Shown here: piece after piece, positions 8,590-16,446 of the stretch
Layout of the letters: every line of letters begins with the position of its first letter
Position numbering within the stretch: the stretch's first letter is position 1
Origin: DASYLJ01 sp964432595
GTDB taxonomy: Bacteria; Desulfobacterota; Binatia; DP-6
DNA: 64,000 bases
NCBI GenBank assembly: GCA_964432595.1
Contig: CAYSOF010000019.1
Coordinates: 65,579 to 129,578 of the forward strand
Reading direction: 5' to 3'
Translations under genes and position numbers: made by a program
Notes under the pieces: model-generated
Seen by the model: only the letters and a program-made list of their open reading frames with translations
Told to the model about the DNA's origin: nothing
The model's database searches: none

Positions 8590-8618
8590 TTGCGCGCGTT
8601 CGCGTGCATCTGTTACCG
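8590..8618 (+). promoter_or_regulatory. Promoter of the TenA/PqqC-like gene, probably leaderless
   Basis: TTGCGC (8590-8595), a 17-base spacer and TTACCG (8613-8618) precede the ATG by 36 bases, counted from the first -35 base. This is the same geometry as the other candidate leaderless promoters here, and it supports the upstream-most ATG at 8626. Confidence 0.45.
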
Positions 8619-8625
8619 AGCCGCC

Positions 8626-10263
8626 ATGGCGATCTCCGTCAGAGAGCGGGCGCTGATGCCGCCCGTCCCGAACGCGAGCGACTTCCTCGAGCTGTACGCG
8701 TTCGAGCGACCGGCGCCCGCGCTGCCGCTCGACGCCTTCGTCGAGGAGCTGAAGGGCATGGTGCGGCGGCACGAGGTCGCAGCGCCGCTGGCCAACGCGC
8801 TTCGTCACGGCGACGCCTCGCGGGACGCGATGCGTCGCTGGATCAAGGACTACTGGCAGTTCGTCCGTCTCGACGCGCAAGGCACCGCGGCGAGCGTCGC
8901 GCGCTGCAAACGACGCGGCCTCTTCATCACCCTCTCGCAGCTCGTGAACCGGAAGACCGGCTTCCACCAGGTGACGCGCCCGCCGCTCGAGCTGTTCCTG
9001 CGCTTCGCCGCGGCGTTCGACCTTTCGCTCGACGACCTCGAGGCGCACTACGCGTGCCCCGAGACGATGCAGGCCACGTACACGCGGCTGCACTTCCAGT
9101 TCTCGAGCCTCGAGGAAGGCTTCGTCGTGAGCGCGCTCGCGGGCGAAGGCGCGCTGCTCGACGTGCAGCGCGACGAACGCCCGTGGCTCTGCCAGCGCGG
9201 CATGGCCGAGTACATGAAGCGCGCCTGGCAGCTCGACGACGACGCAGTCGCGTACTGGCGCGCCTACGAGGATTTCCGCGGCTTCGTGACCGAGCCGGTG
9301 TGGGACATCGTCCGGGAGCTCGCCGTCGACGGATCGCAGCAGCAGCTGATCCGCACGACGCTGCATCACTGGCTGTTGATCTACGCGAACATGCGCCGGG
9401 CGTGGAACGAGATCGTCACCGGGACGTACGCCCTGCCCGACGTCGTGTGGCCGCCGCCCGGCGTCGTCGTCCAGGCGGGCGCCGAGCAGACGCACGAGGA
9501 GATGGAGGACGAGCTCGGCCAGTTCTGTCTCGGGCTGACGCGTCCGACCGAGACCGCGTTCGGCCTGCTGCTCTCCGGCAAGGCGTCGCTGGACGCCGCG
9601 AAAGAGCTGGTGCGCGACTTCATCCACCTCGACGCCACCCGCAACATCGCGGGCCAGCTGTCGCGCCAGACGACGCCGCGCGCGATGAAGGCGATCGCGC
9701 AGGCGTTCGCGACCGAGTCGGGTGGCTATCTGACGCGCAACCACATGGAGATCTGGGCCGATTTCGCGGAGCAGGCGCTCGGCATCACGCGCGAGGAGCT
9801 GTTCCGCTGGACGCCGCCGACGGAGACGATCGCGAGCAGCTACGTGACGTCGTGGTTCCTCGTCCACTGCCCCGCCGAAGAGGCGATCGCGGCGTTCCAT
9901 CTCGGCCCGCCGACGCGCGTGAAGCAGCAGATGGGCAAGCGCGCGCTCGGGCTCGGCCAGGGCGGCGTCGCGGGCGAGGGGCTCATCGAGGCGCGCTCGG
10001 TGACGCCGCAAGGCCACCCGCTCGCGGCGGCGTTCGAGCGGCTCGGCATCCAGCCCGACCTCGCCGACTACTTCTTCCGGCTCCATCGGGAGATCGAGCC
10101 GTTCGAGCAGGACGAGGGCTGGGAGTATGTCGCCGAGGTGGTTCGTACGGGCCCGCAGCGCCAGGCGTTCAAGCGGGCATACATCGCCAAGATCCTCTCG
10201 GAGCGGCGCAAGGACGAGGGACTGCTACGCCGCATGAAGCGGCTGTCGGGGATCGACGCGTGA
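8626..10263 (+). CDS. Tandem TenA/PqqC-like (heme-oxygenase-fold, iron-containing redox) protein
   Basis: This 545-residue cytoplasmic, helical protein looks like two heme-oxygenase-fold domains of the TenA/PqqC/diiron-oxidase superfamily in tandem (about residues 25-260 and 300-530). Each half has the pattern of a His- and Glu-containing helix, an Arg/Asn-rich strand and a late ExxH-like helix. Examples are RWIKDYWQFVRLDAQ and RLHFQFSSLEEGF in the first half, and ESGGYLTRNHMEIWADFAEQ in the second. Usual family members are about 220-260 residues, so this is about twice as long. No pqq or thi gene is nearby. Such proteins can be metal-dependent oxidases, cofactor-free oxidases or thiaminases; the activity here is unknown. 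It overlaps the next gene by 4 bases (GTGA). Confidence 0.75.
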   Translation: MAISVRERALMPPVPNASDFLELYAFERPAPALPLDAFVEELKGMVRRHEVAAPLANALRHGDASRDAMRRWIKDYWQFVRLDAQGTAASVARCKRRGLFITLSQLVNRKTGFHQVTRPPLELFLRFAAAFDLSLDDLEAHYACPETMQATYTRLHFQFSSLEEGFVVSALAGEGALLDVQRDERPWLCQRGMAEYMKRAWQLDDDAVAYWRAYEDFRGFVTEPVWDIVRELAVDGSQQQLIRTTLHHWLLIYANMRRAWNEIVTGTYALPDVVWPPPGVVVQAGAEQTHEEMEDELGQFCLGLTRPTETAFGLLLSGKASLDAAKELVRDFIHLDATRNIAGQLSRQTTPRAMKAIAQAFATESGGYLTRNHMEIWADFAEQALGITREELFRWTPPTETIASSYVTSWFLVHCPAEEAIAAFHLGPPTRVKQQMGKRALGLGQGGVAGEGLIEARSVTPQGHPLAAAFERLGIQPDLADYFFRLHREIEPFEQDEGWEYVAEVVRTGPQRQAFKRAYIAKILSERRKDEGLLRRMKRLSGIDA

Positions 10264-10469
10264 AGCCGGCCATCGCGATGCTGCCGCTGCTCGTCGCGCT
10301 CGCCGGCTGCGGCGGCGGTGGCGCCGCCGAGCTGCTCGAGACGGCCCGGCTCGAGGAAGTCCAGAACAACCCGGCGCACGCGAAGCAGCTCTACCAGCAG
10401 ATCGTCGATCAGTACCCCGGCACGCCCCAGGCCGAGACCGCCGCCGCCCGTCTGCGCGAGCTTCCCTGA
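10260..10469 (+). CDS. Small TPR-like lipoprotein
   Basis: This 69-residue protein has a short hydrophobic N-terminus ending in a lipobox, LAGC (Cys17), so it should be a lipoprotein. The mature part holds one TPR-like helix pair (ARLEEVQNNPAHAKQLYQQI) of the type found in tol-pal YbgF-like or outer-membrane assembly proteins. The GTG start overlaps the stop of the preceding TenA/PqqC-like gene (GTGA), so the two are translationally coupled. It is too short for a full function call. Confidence 0.68.
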   Translation: MKPAIAMLPLLVALAGCGGGGAAELLETARLEEVQNNPAHAKQLYQQIVDQYPGTPQAETAAARLRELP

Positions 10470-10475
10470 GCCCCG

Positions 10476-10504
10476 TTGACCCCGTGTCGCGGACGGTGCT
10501 ACGG
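10476..10504 (+). promoter_or_regulatory. Sigma-70-like promoter of the SRPBCC lipoprotein gene
   Basis: TTGACC (10476-10481), a 17-base spacer and CTACGG (10499-10504) fit the common promoter form of this window. A leader of about 30 bases with GGAGGG before the ATG follows, so this transcript is not leaderless. Confidence 0.5.
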
Positions 10505-10543
10505 CCGCGACAGGTGGGCTGACTGCTACCGGAGGGAACGCGT

Positions 10544-11116
10544 ATGGGTCGTGCGACGTCTTCTCTGCTGGGGATGGTGCTCGTGGTGGCCGGCTGCGGC
10601 GAGGGCAAGGTCGACTGGACCGAGCCCGAGAACCTGCTGCTGCGCGAGAAGGTCACCGATCGCGACACGTTCGTCGAGCTCGACTACTGGTCGATCCTCG
10701 ATACGCCCTGCCAGCCGGTCTACGACGCGCTGGCCGACGTCGATCACTACGAGGATTTCATCCCCGGGATCGACAGCACGGCACTGGTCGCCGAGTCCCC
10801 GAACTCGAAGACGATCCAGATCGCGCAGCGTGTGATCGGTCGGCAGACGAACGCGAAGGTGGAGTGGACGTTCGACGAGCCGCGCCATCGGATCGAGTTC
10901 AAGACGCTGTCCAGCGATCTCTCGTACAACGACGGCTACTACGCGCTCGAGGAGTCGCCCGACGGGAAGCGCTGCCTCGTCAAGACGATGTTCCTCGTGA
11001 AGTCGGGCAAGGGCGTCTCGCTGAACGCCCTCGGGCAGGCGACGCGCGAGTCGTTCCTCACCGCCGCGCGCGGCGTCCGCAAGCGCGCCGGGACCACCGC
11101 GACCGCGAAGCAGTGA
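10544..11116 (+). CDS. Lipoprotein with SRPBCC/START-like ligand-binding domain
   Basis: This 190-residue protein has a signal peptide and a lipobox, VAGC (Cys18). The mature part resembles SRPBCC/START or coenzyme Q-binding (Coq10/cyclase-like) folds, with YDALADVDHYEDFIPGI near residue 65 as the typical helix and strand start. Such folds bind hydrophobic ligands, and a periplasmic lipid or hydrophobic-substrate role is plausible given the CoA-based catabolic operon downstream; this is inference. The ribosome binding site GGAGGG is well placed. It is followed closely by another exported protein. Confidence 0.72.
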   Translation: MGRATSSLLGMVLVVAGCGEGKVDWTEPENLLLREKVTDRDTFVELDYWSILDTPCQPVYDALADVDHYEDFIPGIDSTALVAESPNSKTIQIAQRVIGRQTNAKVEWTFDEPRHRIEFKTLSSDLSYNDGYYALEESPDGKRCLVKTMFLVKSGKGVSLNALGQATRESFLTAARGVRKRAGTTATAKQ

Positions 11117-11151
11117 GTGGCGGGCGCACGGGGTTTGTGCCAGGAGGAGGC

Positions 11152-11652
11152 GTGCGCACCGTCACGCTGCTCCTTCTGCTCGCCATCGTCTCGCCCGCGT
11201 TCGCCGCCGACGACGACCCCGCAAAAGCCAAGGCCGATCGCGAGGCCCGCTTCACGGCCATGAAGACCGAGGCCGAGCCGTACAAGCAGTTCGGCGACCA
11301 GGTCATCGACATGCTCGCGGACGGCGACGCCAAGAACGTCAAGGCGCGCATGAGCCCGAGCGCGGTCCGGCGCAACGGCGAGGCGAAGCTGGACGAGTTC
11401 GTCGATACGAAGCTGATCCCGTACTTCGCGAAGTTCGACAAGGTGGACGATGAGCTCACCGTCGTCGCACGCACCGAAGACGACAAGGGGAACAAGGGCT
11501 TCGTCATCCAGTACGTCTTCTTCGACACGGACAAGGCGCGTCGCCCGCTGGTCATGTACGTGCTGCGCGAGAACGAGCAGTACGTCATCGCCAACATCGT
11601 GCCGGGACGATCGATCGAGGAAGCATCGCGCCTGCGCCCGCAGCCGCAATAA
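11152..11652 (+). CDS. Exported protein of unknown function (DUF3887-like size and layout)
   Basis: This 166-residue protein has a clear signal peptide (TVTLLLLLAIVSPAFA, with cleavage after AFA). The mature part is charged and alpha/beta, with DQVIDMLADGDAKNVKARMS followed by strands ending in YVIANIVPGRS. This resembles small NTF2-like or DUF3887/DUF4019-type periplasmic proteins, but no family is certain. The GTG start is fixed by AGGAGGAGG immediately upstream. The gene lies 35 bases after the SRPBCC lipoprotein and is probably in the same operon. The next operon has its own promoter after its stop. Confidence 0.68.
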   Translation: MRTVTLLLLLAIVSPAFAADDDPAKAKADREARFTAMKTEAEPYKQFGDQVIDMLADGDAKNVKARMSPSAVRRNGEAKLDEFVDTKLIPYFAKFDKVDDELTVVARTEDDKGNKGFVIQYVFFDTDKARRPLVMYVLRENEQYVIANIVPGRSIEEASRLRPQPQ

Positions 11653-11656
11653 CGGC

Positions 11657-11686
11657 TTGACAAACAGTCGTTTGGTGCACTACCCA
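11657..11686 (+). promoter_or_regulatory. Promoter with palindromic operator for the OB-fold/thiolase operon
   Basis: TTGACA (11657-11662) and a TACCCA-like -10 box (11680-11686) enclose ACAAACAGTCGTTTGG (11660-11675), a near-palindrome that begins inside the -35 box. Three other promoters in the window have the same element (24711, 41778 and 45161). The ATG lies 39 bases after the first -35 base, so the mRNA should have almost no leader. A repressor bound here would block RNA polymerase directly. Confidence 0.7.
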
Positions 11687-11695
11687 GCCAGGCCT

Positions 11696-12154
11696 ATGCC
11701 GGCGACGGTAGAAGCACCGATGTTCCAGGACCTCGTCATGGAGTTTCCGTACAAGCACTCCACGGGCGAGACGATCGGTCGATTTCTTGCGGGCCTCAAG
11801 GAGCAGAAACGCATCTGGGGCCAGCGCGTGTCCGGGCAGGGCGTCGTGGTACCGCCGCTCGGCTACTCCGAGGTCGACGGCTCCGAGGGCGGCGAGTGGG
11901 TGGCCGTCGAGAACACGGGCACCGTCACCGCGTGCGCCGTCGTCCACGCACCGATCGAGCAGCTGCATCCCAGCACCACGCCGTTCGCGTTCGTCCTGGT
12001 GAAGCTCGACGGCGCGGACACGTCGCTGGCGCACGTCGTCGTCGACGGCTTCGAGCGCGTGAAGGTCGGGAGCCGGGTGACGGCGGTGTGGCGATCCGAC
12101 GAGGAGCGCGTCGGGTCGATGCGCGACATCGAGCGCTTCAGCGTCGCAGACTGA
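11696..12154 (+). CDS. OB-fold (DUF35-type) protein, first of two
   Basis: This 152-residue protein resembles the DUF35/Zn-ribbon OB-fold proteins that pair with thiolase-like enzymes. The OB part is around ACAVVHAPIEQLH...FAFVLVKLDGADTSLAHVVVD, ending in GSRVTAVWRSDEERVGSMRDIERF. The N-terminal rubredoxin-like zinc ribbon of the family has no Cys at all here, so it should not bind zinc. In known systems such proteins help thiolase-superfamily partners bind or cleave acyl-CoAs. It is the first gene of a five-gene operon and appears to be translated from a leaderless mRNA. Confidence 0.78.
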   Translation: MPATVEAPMFQDLVMEFPYKHSTGETIGRFLAGLKEQKRIWGQRVSGQGVVVPPLGYSEVDGSEGGEWVAVENTGTVTACAVVHAPIEQLHPSTTPFAFVLVKLDGADTSLAHVVVDGFERVKVGSRVTAVWRSDEERVGSMRDIERFSVAD

Positions 12155-12161
12155 GGAGCAC

Positions 12162-12662
12162 ATGAACGAGCCGCCGAAGGATCCCGTCAAGTACGTCGAC
12201 TCGAACGTCCACCTGCCCTACCACTACGTGGCGGGCGACTACCGCGCGAAGTACCTGCGCGCGCTCAAGGACAAGAAGATCCTCGGGTCGAAGTGCTCGA
12301 AGACCGGCAAGGTCTTCGTCATGCCGATCGTCAGCTCGCCGGAGAGCTTCGCGTCGTGCGACGAGTTCGTCGAGGTGGCCGACCGCGGCATCCTGACGAC
12401 CTTCTGCATCGTGAACATCCCCGTCATCGGCCGCAGCCTCGAGATCCCCTACGTCGCCTCGTCCATCGCGCTCGACGGCGCCGACATCTCGATCTTCGCC
12501 CTCATCCAGGAAGTGAAGGCCGACGAGGTGCGGATGGGCATGCGCGTCGAGGCGGTGTGGAAGCCCGACGGCGAGCGCCAGGGCGATCACGAAGACATCC
12601 TCTACTTCCGGCCGACGGGCGAGCCCGACGCGCCGCTCGAGTCGTTCATCAATCGCCTATGA
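12162..12662 (+). CDS. OB-fold (DUF35-type) protein, second of two
   Basis: This 166-residue relative of the preceding protein has the same layout: a helical N-terminus (DYRAKYLRALKDKKILGSKC), a remnant ribbon with only two spaced Cys residues (KCSKTGK and ASCDEF), then the OB-fold (SIALDGADISIFALIQEV). It ends in an EAVWKPDGERQGDHEDILYF motif that parallels its neighbour. It is preceded by GAGGAG and overlaps the thiolase-like gene by 4 bases (ATGA). Two different DUF35 proteins followed by two different thiolase-like proteins suggests a heteromeric complex; this is inference from gene order. Confidence 0.8.
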   Translation: MNEPPKDPVKYVDSNVHLPYHYVAGDYRAKYLRALKDKKILGSKCSKTGKVFVMPIVSSPESFASCDEFVEVADRGILTTFCIVNIPVIGRSLEIPYVASSIALDGADISIFALIQEVKADEVRMGMRVEAVWKPDGERQGDHEDILYFRPTGEPDAPLESFINRL

Positions 12663-13780
12663 GCACGCTGCGTAACGTCGCCGTCGTCGGCTTCGCGCAG
12701 ATGCCCGTCGTCGCACGCGACGAGCATCGCATGGCCACCGAGATGCTCTACCCCGTCATCGTCGAGGCGCTGAAGCAGGTCGGCGCGTCGCGCGACGACA
12801 TCGACTACCAGGTGTCGGCGTCGACGGACTACATGGACGGCCGGCCGTTCGGCTTCGTCGCCGCGCTCGACGTGATGGGGTCGTGGCCCGCGCGCCAGGA
12901 CCTGCACCTCGAGATGGATGGCTCGTTCGCCGCCTGGTACGCGTGGGTGAAGATCCAGACCGGCGAGGTCGATACCGCGATCGTCTGCACGCACGGCAAG
13001 ACGTCGGAGGGCGAGCCCGAGCGCGTCTTCAACCTGCAGTTCGAGCCGTACTACCATGCGGCGATGGGCATGGGGCCGACGGCGTCGGCCGCGCTGCAGG
13101 CCAGCGCCTACATGGCGCGCACCGGCGTCACCGACGGCGACCTCGCGCAACGCGCGGCGCGCAGTCGCGTGGCCGGGGCGCGCAACCCCGACAACCAGCT
13201 CCGCGACGGCGTGCCGGCCGCGGCGCTGCAGGGCTCGACGTGGGCCATCCAGCCGCTCCGCAAGGGCTACGTCCCGCCGGTCGGCGAGAGCGCGACGTGC
13301 CTGGTGCTCGCCGCCGAGGGCAAGGCCGAGACGCTCTGCAAGAAGCCGGTCTGGATCCAGGGCGTCGATCATCGCGCCGAGATGCAGACGATCGGCGCCC
13401 GCGACCTGACGCGCAGCGCGGGCACAAAGCTCGCGGCCGAGAAGGCCTTCGCGATGGCCGGCATCGGCGGCGCGCGCGACGTCGACCTGGTCGAGCTCAC
13501 GTCGGTGACCCCGGTCGAAGAGCTGATCCTGCTCGACGCCCTCGGCCTCGATGCGAAGGCGTCGGCGCCGGTCGTCAATCCGTCGGGCGGTCCGCTCTGC
13601 GCCCACCCGATCATGAGCACCGGCTCGATCCGACTCGGCGAGGCGTTCCGCCAGCTGTCCGGACAAGCGGGCGACCGCACGGTCGCCGGCGCGAAGCGCG
13701 CCATCGCGCACGGCGCGCAGGGACATTGCCTGCAGCAGAACATCGTCTGGGTGCTCGGCACCGAAAAGAGGTGGGCATGA
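12659..13780 (+). CDS. Thiolase-like protein lacking the nucleophilic Cys, first of two
   Basis: This 373-residue thiolase-superfamily protein belongs to the SCP-x/archaeal-type branch (VAVVGFAQMP start, NPSGGPLCAHPIMSTGSIRLGEAF, GAQGHCLQQN end). Where thiolases carry the nucleophilic Cys (CxSG), it reads EMDGSFAAWYAW, with no Cys. It is therefore unlikely to be an ordinary acetyl-CoA acyltransferase. DUF35-partnered relatives without this Cys include the steroid side-chain retro-aldolase Ltp2, so C-C cleavage without Cys is a reasonable hypothesis. It overlaps genes on both sides (ATGA), indicating translational coupling. It could also be a catalytically silent partner of the next protein. 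Confidence 0.82.
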   Translation: MSTLRNVAVVGFAQMPVVARDEHRMATEMLYPVIVEALKQVGASRDDIDYQVSASTDYMDGRPFGFVAALDVMGSWPARQDLHLEMDGSFAAWYAWVKIQTGEVDTAIVCTHGKTSEGEPERVFNLQFEPYYHAAMGMGPTASAALQASAYMARTGVTDGDLAQRAARSRVAGARNPDNQLRDGVPAAALQGSTWAIQPLRKGYVPPVGESATCLVLAAEGKAETLCKKPVWIQGVDHRAEMQTIGARDLTRSAGTKLAAEKAFAMAGIGGARDVDLVELTSVTPVEELILLDALGLDAKASAPVVNPSGGPLCAHPIMSTGSIRLGEAFRQLSGQAGDRTVAGAKRAIAHGAQGHCLQQNIVWVLGTEKRWA

Positions 13781-14928
13781 AGCGCCCGACCGCCGTCGTC
13801 GGCGTGGGACAGACGCAGCACGCCGCGCGCCGATCCGACGTGAGCATCCCGGGTCTCGTCCGCGAGGCCGTCGATCGCGCGCTCCAGGACGCGGGGCTGC
13901 AGCACGACGACATCGACGCCATCGTCATCGGCAAGGCCCCCGACATGCTCGAGGGCATCGCACAGCCCGAGCAGTTCCTCGTCGGCGCGCTCGGCGGATA
14001 CCTGAAGCCGGTCATCCGCGTACACACGGCCGGCTCGGTCGGCGCGTCGACGGCCATCACCGCGATGACGCACGTCGCGTCGGGGCTCTTCGACCGCGTC
14101 CTCACCGTCGCGTTCGAGAAGCAGTCGGAAGGCAACGCCATGTGGGCGCTGTCGCCGAACATGCCGTTCACGCCGCCGCTGGTCGCCGGCGCGGGCGGCT
14201 TCTTCGCGCCCTACTGCCGGGCATACATCCAGAAGACCGGGTGCCCGCCGCACATCGGTCCCGTCACCGCGGCCAACGCGCGCGACAACGCCACGCGCAA
14301 TCCCTACGCCCACCTGCGCGAGCCGATGACGGTCGAAGACGTGATGAACTCGCCGGTCCTGTGGGACCCGATCCGGTACGGTGAGACCTGTCCGTCGTCC
14401 GACGGCGCCATCGCGCTCGTCATCGCGAGCGAGGAGCAGGCGAAGAAGGGGCCGCGGAAGCCCGCGTGGATCAAGGGCGCGGCGTCCTATGCCGAGGCGA
14501 TGTGGGTGCCCGGCCGCGATCAGGTGAGCCCGAAGGCCGGCAAGATCTGCGCGAAGCACGTCTATGACCAGGCGGGCATCCGCGACCCGTGGAACGACAT
14601 CCAGACGGCCGAGATCTACGTGCCGTTCGCGTGGTTCGAGGCGATGTGGCTCGAGAACCTGGGCTTCTGCGACGAGGGCGAGGGCTGGAAGATCATCGAC
14701 CGCGGCGAGCAGAAGTTCGGCGCGCACCTGCCGATCAACCCGTCGGGCGGCGTGCTCTGCACGAACCCGATCGGCGCCTCCGGCATGCTGCGGCTCGGCG
14801 AGGCCGCCCTGCAGGTCATGGGACGCGCCGGCGAGCACCAGGTGCCGAACGTGCGGAACGCGATGGGTCACGCATACGGCGGCGGCGCGCAGTACTTCGC
14901 GATGTGGGTCGTCGGGACGGACCTATGA
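13777..14928 (+). CDS. Thiolase-like protein lacking the nucleophilic Cys, second of two
   Basis: This 383-residue thiolase-superfamily protein has the signatures TAVVGVGQTQ, NPSGGVLCTNPIGASG and the C-terminal GHAYGGGAQYFAMWVVG. The nucleophile region reads VHTAGSVGASTAI, where archaeal-type thiolases have CASG, so the catalytic Cys is absent. It differs clearly from its neighbour and is not a recent duplicate. With the two OB-fold proteins it probably forms a hetero-oligomer. It may bind acyl-CoA and catalyse a retro-aldol or other Cys-independent reaction. The start overlaps the previous stop, and its own stop overlaps the enoyl-CoA hydratase start (ATGA). Confidence 0.83.
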   Translation: MKRPTAVVGVGQTQHAARRSDVSIPGLVREAVDRALQDAGLQHDDIDAIVIGKAPDMLEGIAQPEQFLVGALGGYLKPVIRVHTAGSVGASTAITAMTHVASGLFDRVLTVAFEKQSEGNAMWALSPNMPFTPPLVAGAGGFFAPYCRAYIQKTGCPPHIGPVTAANARDNATRNPYAHLREPMTVEDVMNSPVLWDPIRYGETCPSSDGAIALVIASEEQAKKGPRKPAWIKGAASYAEAMWVPGRDQVSPKAGKICAKHVYDQAGIRDPWNDIQTAEIYVPFAWFEAMWLENLGFCDEGEGWKIIDRGEQKFGAHLPINPSGGVLCTNPIGASGMLRLGEAALQVMGRAGEHQVPNVRNAMGHAYGGGAQYFAMWVVGTDL

Positions 14929-15737
14929 GCGAGCCGGCAGTCATCTACGAGAAGCGCGACGGCATCGCCGTCGTCACGATGAACCGTCCCGAGGTCCGCA
15001 ACGCGATCAACACCGAGATGCTCTGCCGTCTCGCCGACGCGTGGCAGGACGTCAACGACGATCCCGCCGTCCGCGTCGCGGTGCTCACGGGTGCCGGCGA
15101 CAAGGCGTTCTGCGCTGGCGCCGACCTCGACCGGCTCGTGCGCATGATGCAGGGCCTGCGGCGGCCGGAGACCGACTGGGACAAGCGGGTCCTCGACGAC
15201 TACAACATCATCTACAAGGGCCTCCTGCGAAACTACACGGTGTGGAAGCCGATCATCGCCGCCGTGCGCGGATTCTGCGTCGCGGGTGGCACCGAGATCC
15301 TCACCTGCACCGACATCCGCATCGCGGGCGACGATGCCCGCTTCGGACTCGCCGAGGTGAAGTGGAGCCTCTTTCCGATGGGCGGCTCGACGGTCCGGCT
15401 CCCGCGCCAGATCTCGTACTGCAACGCGATGGAGATCCTGCTGACGGGCGAGCAGCTCTCGGCGGAGCGCGCGCTCCAGATGGGGCTCATCAACAAGGTC
15501 GTCACGCCGGCCCAGGTGATGCCCGAGGCCATGCGCTACGCGCAGGTGCTGAACGAAGCCGGTCCGCTCGCCGTGCAGGCGGTGAAGCGGTCGGTGCTCG
15601 AAGGGCGTAACCTCACGCACGAACAAGCCCTCGAGAAGGAAATGGAGATCGGGATACCGGTCTCGATGTCGGAGGACTGCCGGGAGGGCACCAAAGCTTT
15701 CAAGGAGAAGCGGAAGCCCGTATTCAAGGGGAGGTGA
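14925..15737 (+). CDS. Enoyl-CoA hydratase/isomerase (crotonase) family protein
   Basis: This 270-residue crotonase-fold enzyme has the oxyanion-hole segments KAFCAGADLDRL and FCVAGGTEILTCTDIRIA. Both catalytic Glu positions appear retained: one within GGTEI and one in FGLAEVKWSLFP, before MGGS. It should hydrate or isomerise an enoyl-CoA in a beta-oxidation-like sequence, supplying the beta-hydroxyacyl-CoA that a retro-aldolase-like thiolase complex would cleave. It is the last gene of the five-gene operon. A large inverted repeat follows 8 bases after its stop. Confidence 0.88.
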   Translation: MSEPAVIYEKRDGIAVVTMNRPEVRNAINTEMLCRLADAWQDVNDDPAVRVAVLTGAGDKAFCAGADLDRLVRMMQGLRRPETDWDKRVLDDYNIIYKGLLRNYTVWKPIIAAVRGFCVAGGTEILTCTDIRIAGDDARFGLAEVKWSLFPMGGSTVRLPRQISYCNAMEILLTGEQLSAERALQMGLINKVVTPAQVMPEAMRYAQVLNEAGPLAVQAVKRSVLEGRNLTHEQALEKEMEIGIPVSMSEDCREGTKAFKEKRKPVFKGR

Positions 15738-15744
15738 GGTGGTT

Positions 15745-15892
15745 GCGGTGGTGGTGGCGGTCGCGAGCGCTGGGGGTGTCCCGGCTGCGCGCGGCACTCG
15801 CTCGGCACCGCCCCGCCCCTTTTCCCCACCCGCTCACTCCTGACGCGCTCGCTCGGGACACCCCCAGCGCTCGCGACCGCCACCACCACCGC
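15745..15892. repeat. Perfect 39-base inverted repeat with 70-base loop
   Basis: Positions 15745-15783 are the exact reverse complement of 15854-15892, 39 bases without mismatch, separated by 70 bases. The arms contain a GGT-rich run next to GCGAGCGCTGGGGGTG. The flanking GTGAG (15734-15738) and CTCAC (15898-15902) weakly extend the dyad. It lies between the enoyl-CoA hydratase stop and the lemA start. It could be a transcription terminator, a structured RNA or a small non-coding mobile element. No target duplication or second copy was seen in the window. Confidence 0.85.
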
Positions 15893-15906
15893 GCCGTCTC
15901 ACTTAG

Positions 15907-16446
15907 ATGACGGCCTACGCGCTCCTCGGTGTCCTCCTCATCGCGCTCGTCTGGGGGGTGTGGACGTACAACCGGCTCGTGCGGCATGCGGCGCTCGTGC
16001 GGGAGGGGTGGAGTGGGATCGACGTGCAGCTCGTGCGGCGGCATGAGCTCGTGCCGAATCTGGTGGCGGTCGTGCAGGCGTACGCGACGCACGAGCGGCA
16101 GGTGCTCGCTGAGGTGACGCACCAGCGCACCGCCGCGCCGACCGCGGAGCTGCAGGCACAGGAGAATCAGCTGACGTCGCAGCTGCGCAGCGTGCTGGCG
16201 CTCGTCGAGTCGTATCCGGCGCTTCGCGCCGACGAGAACTTCCGCACACTCCAGCAACAGCTCGTCGACGTCGAGGAGCATCTGCAGATGGCACGCCGCT
16301 ACTACAACGGCACCGTGCGCGACAACAACGTCGCCGTCGAGTCATTTCCGTCGAATCTCGTGGCCGGGGCCTTCGGGTTCGGGACGAAGCCGTTCTTCGA
16401 GGTCGAGAGCGCGACCGTGCGCAGCGCGCCGGCGGTGAGCCTGTGA
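15907..16446 (+). CDS. LemA family protein
   Basis: This 179-residue protein has an N-terminal membrane helix (AYALLGVLLIALVWGVW) followed by the LemA motif YNRLVRHAALVREGWSGIDVQL and long amphipathic helices. It ends in the conserved RRYYNGTVRDNNVAVESFPSN segment. LemA proteins are membrane-anchored with unknown molecular function and are often encoded beside DUF2207 or TPM-domain membrane proteins, as here. It overlaps the next gene by 4 bases (GTGA). Confidence 0.9.
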   Translation: MTAYALLGVLLIALVWGVWTYNRLVRHAALVREGWSGIDVQLVRRHELVPNLVAVVQAYATHERQVLAEVTHQRTAAPTAELQAQENQLTSQLRSVLALVESYPALRADENFRTLQQQLVDVEEHLQMARRYYNGTVRDNNVAVESFPSNLVAGAFGFGTKPFFEVESATVRSAPAVSL

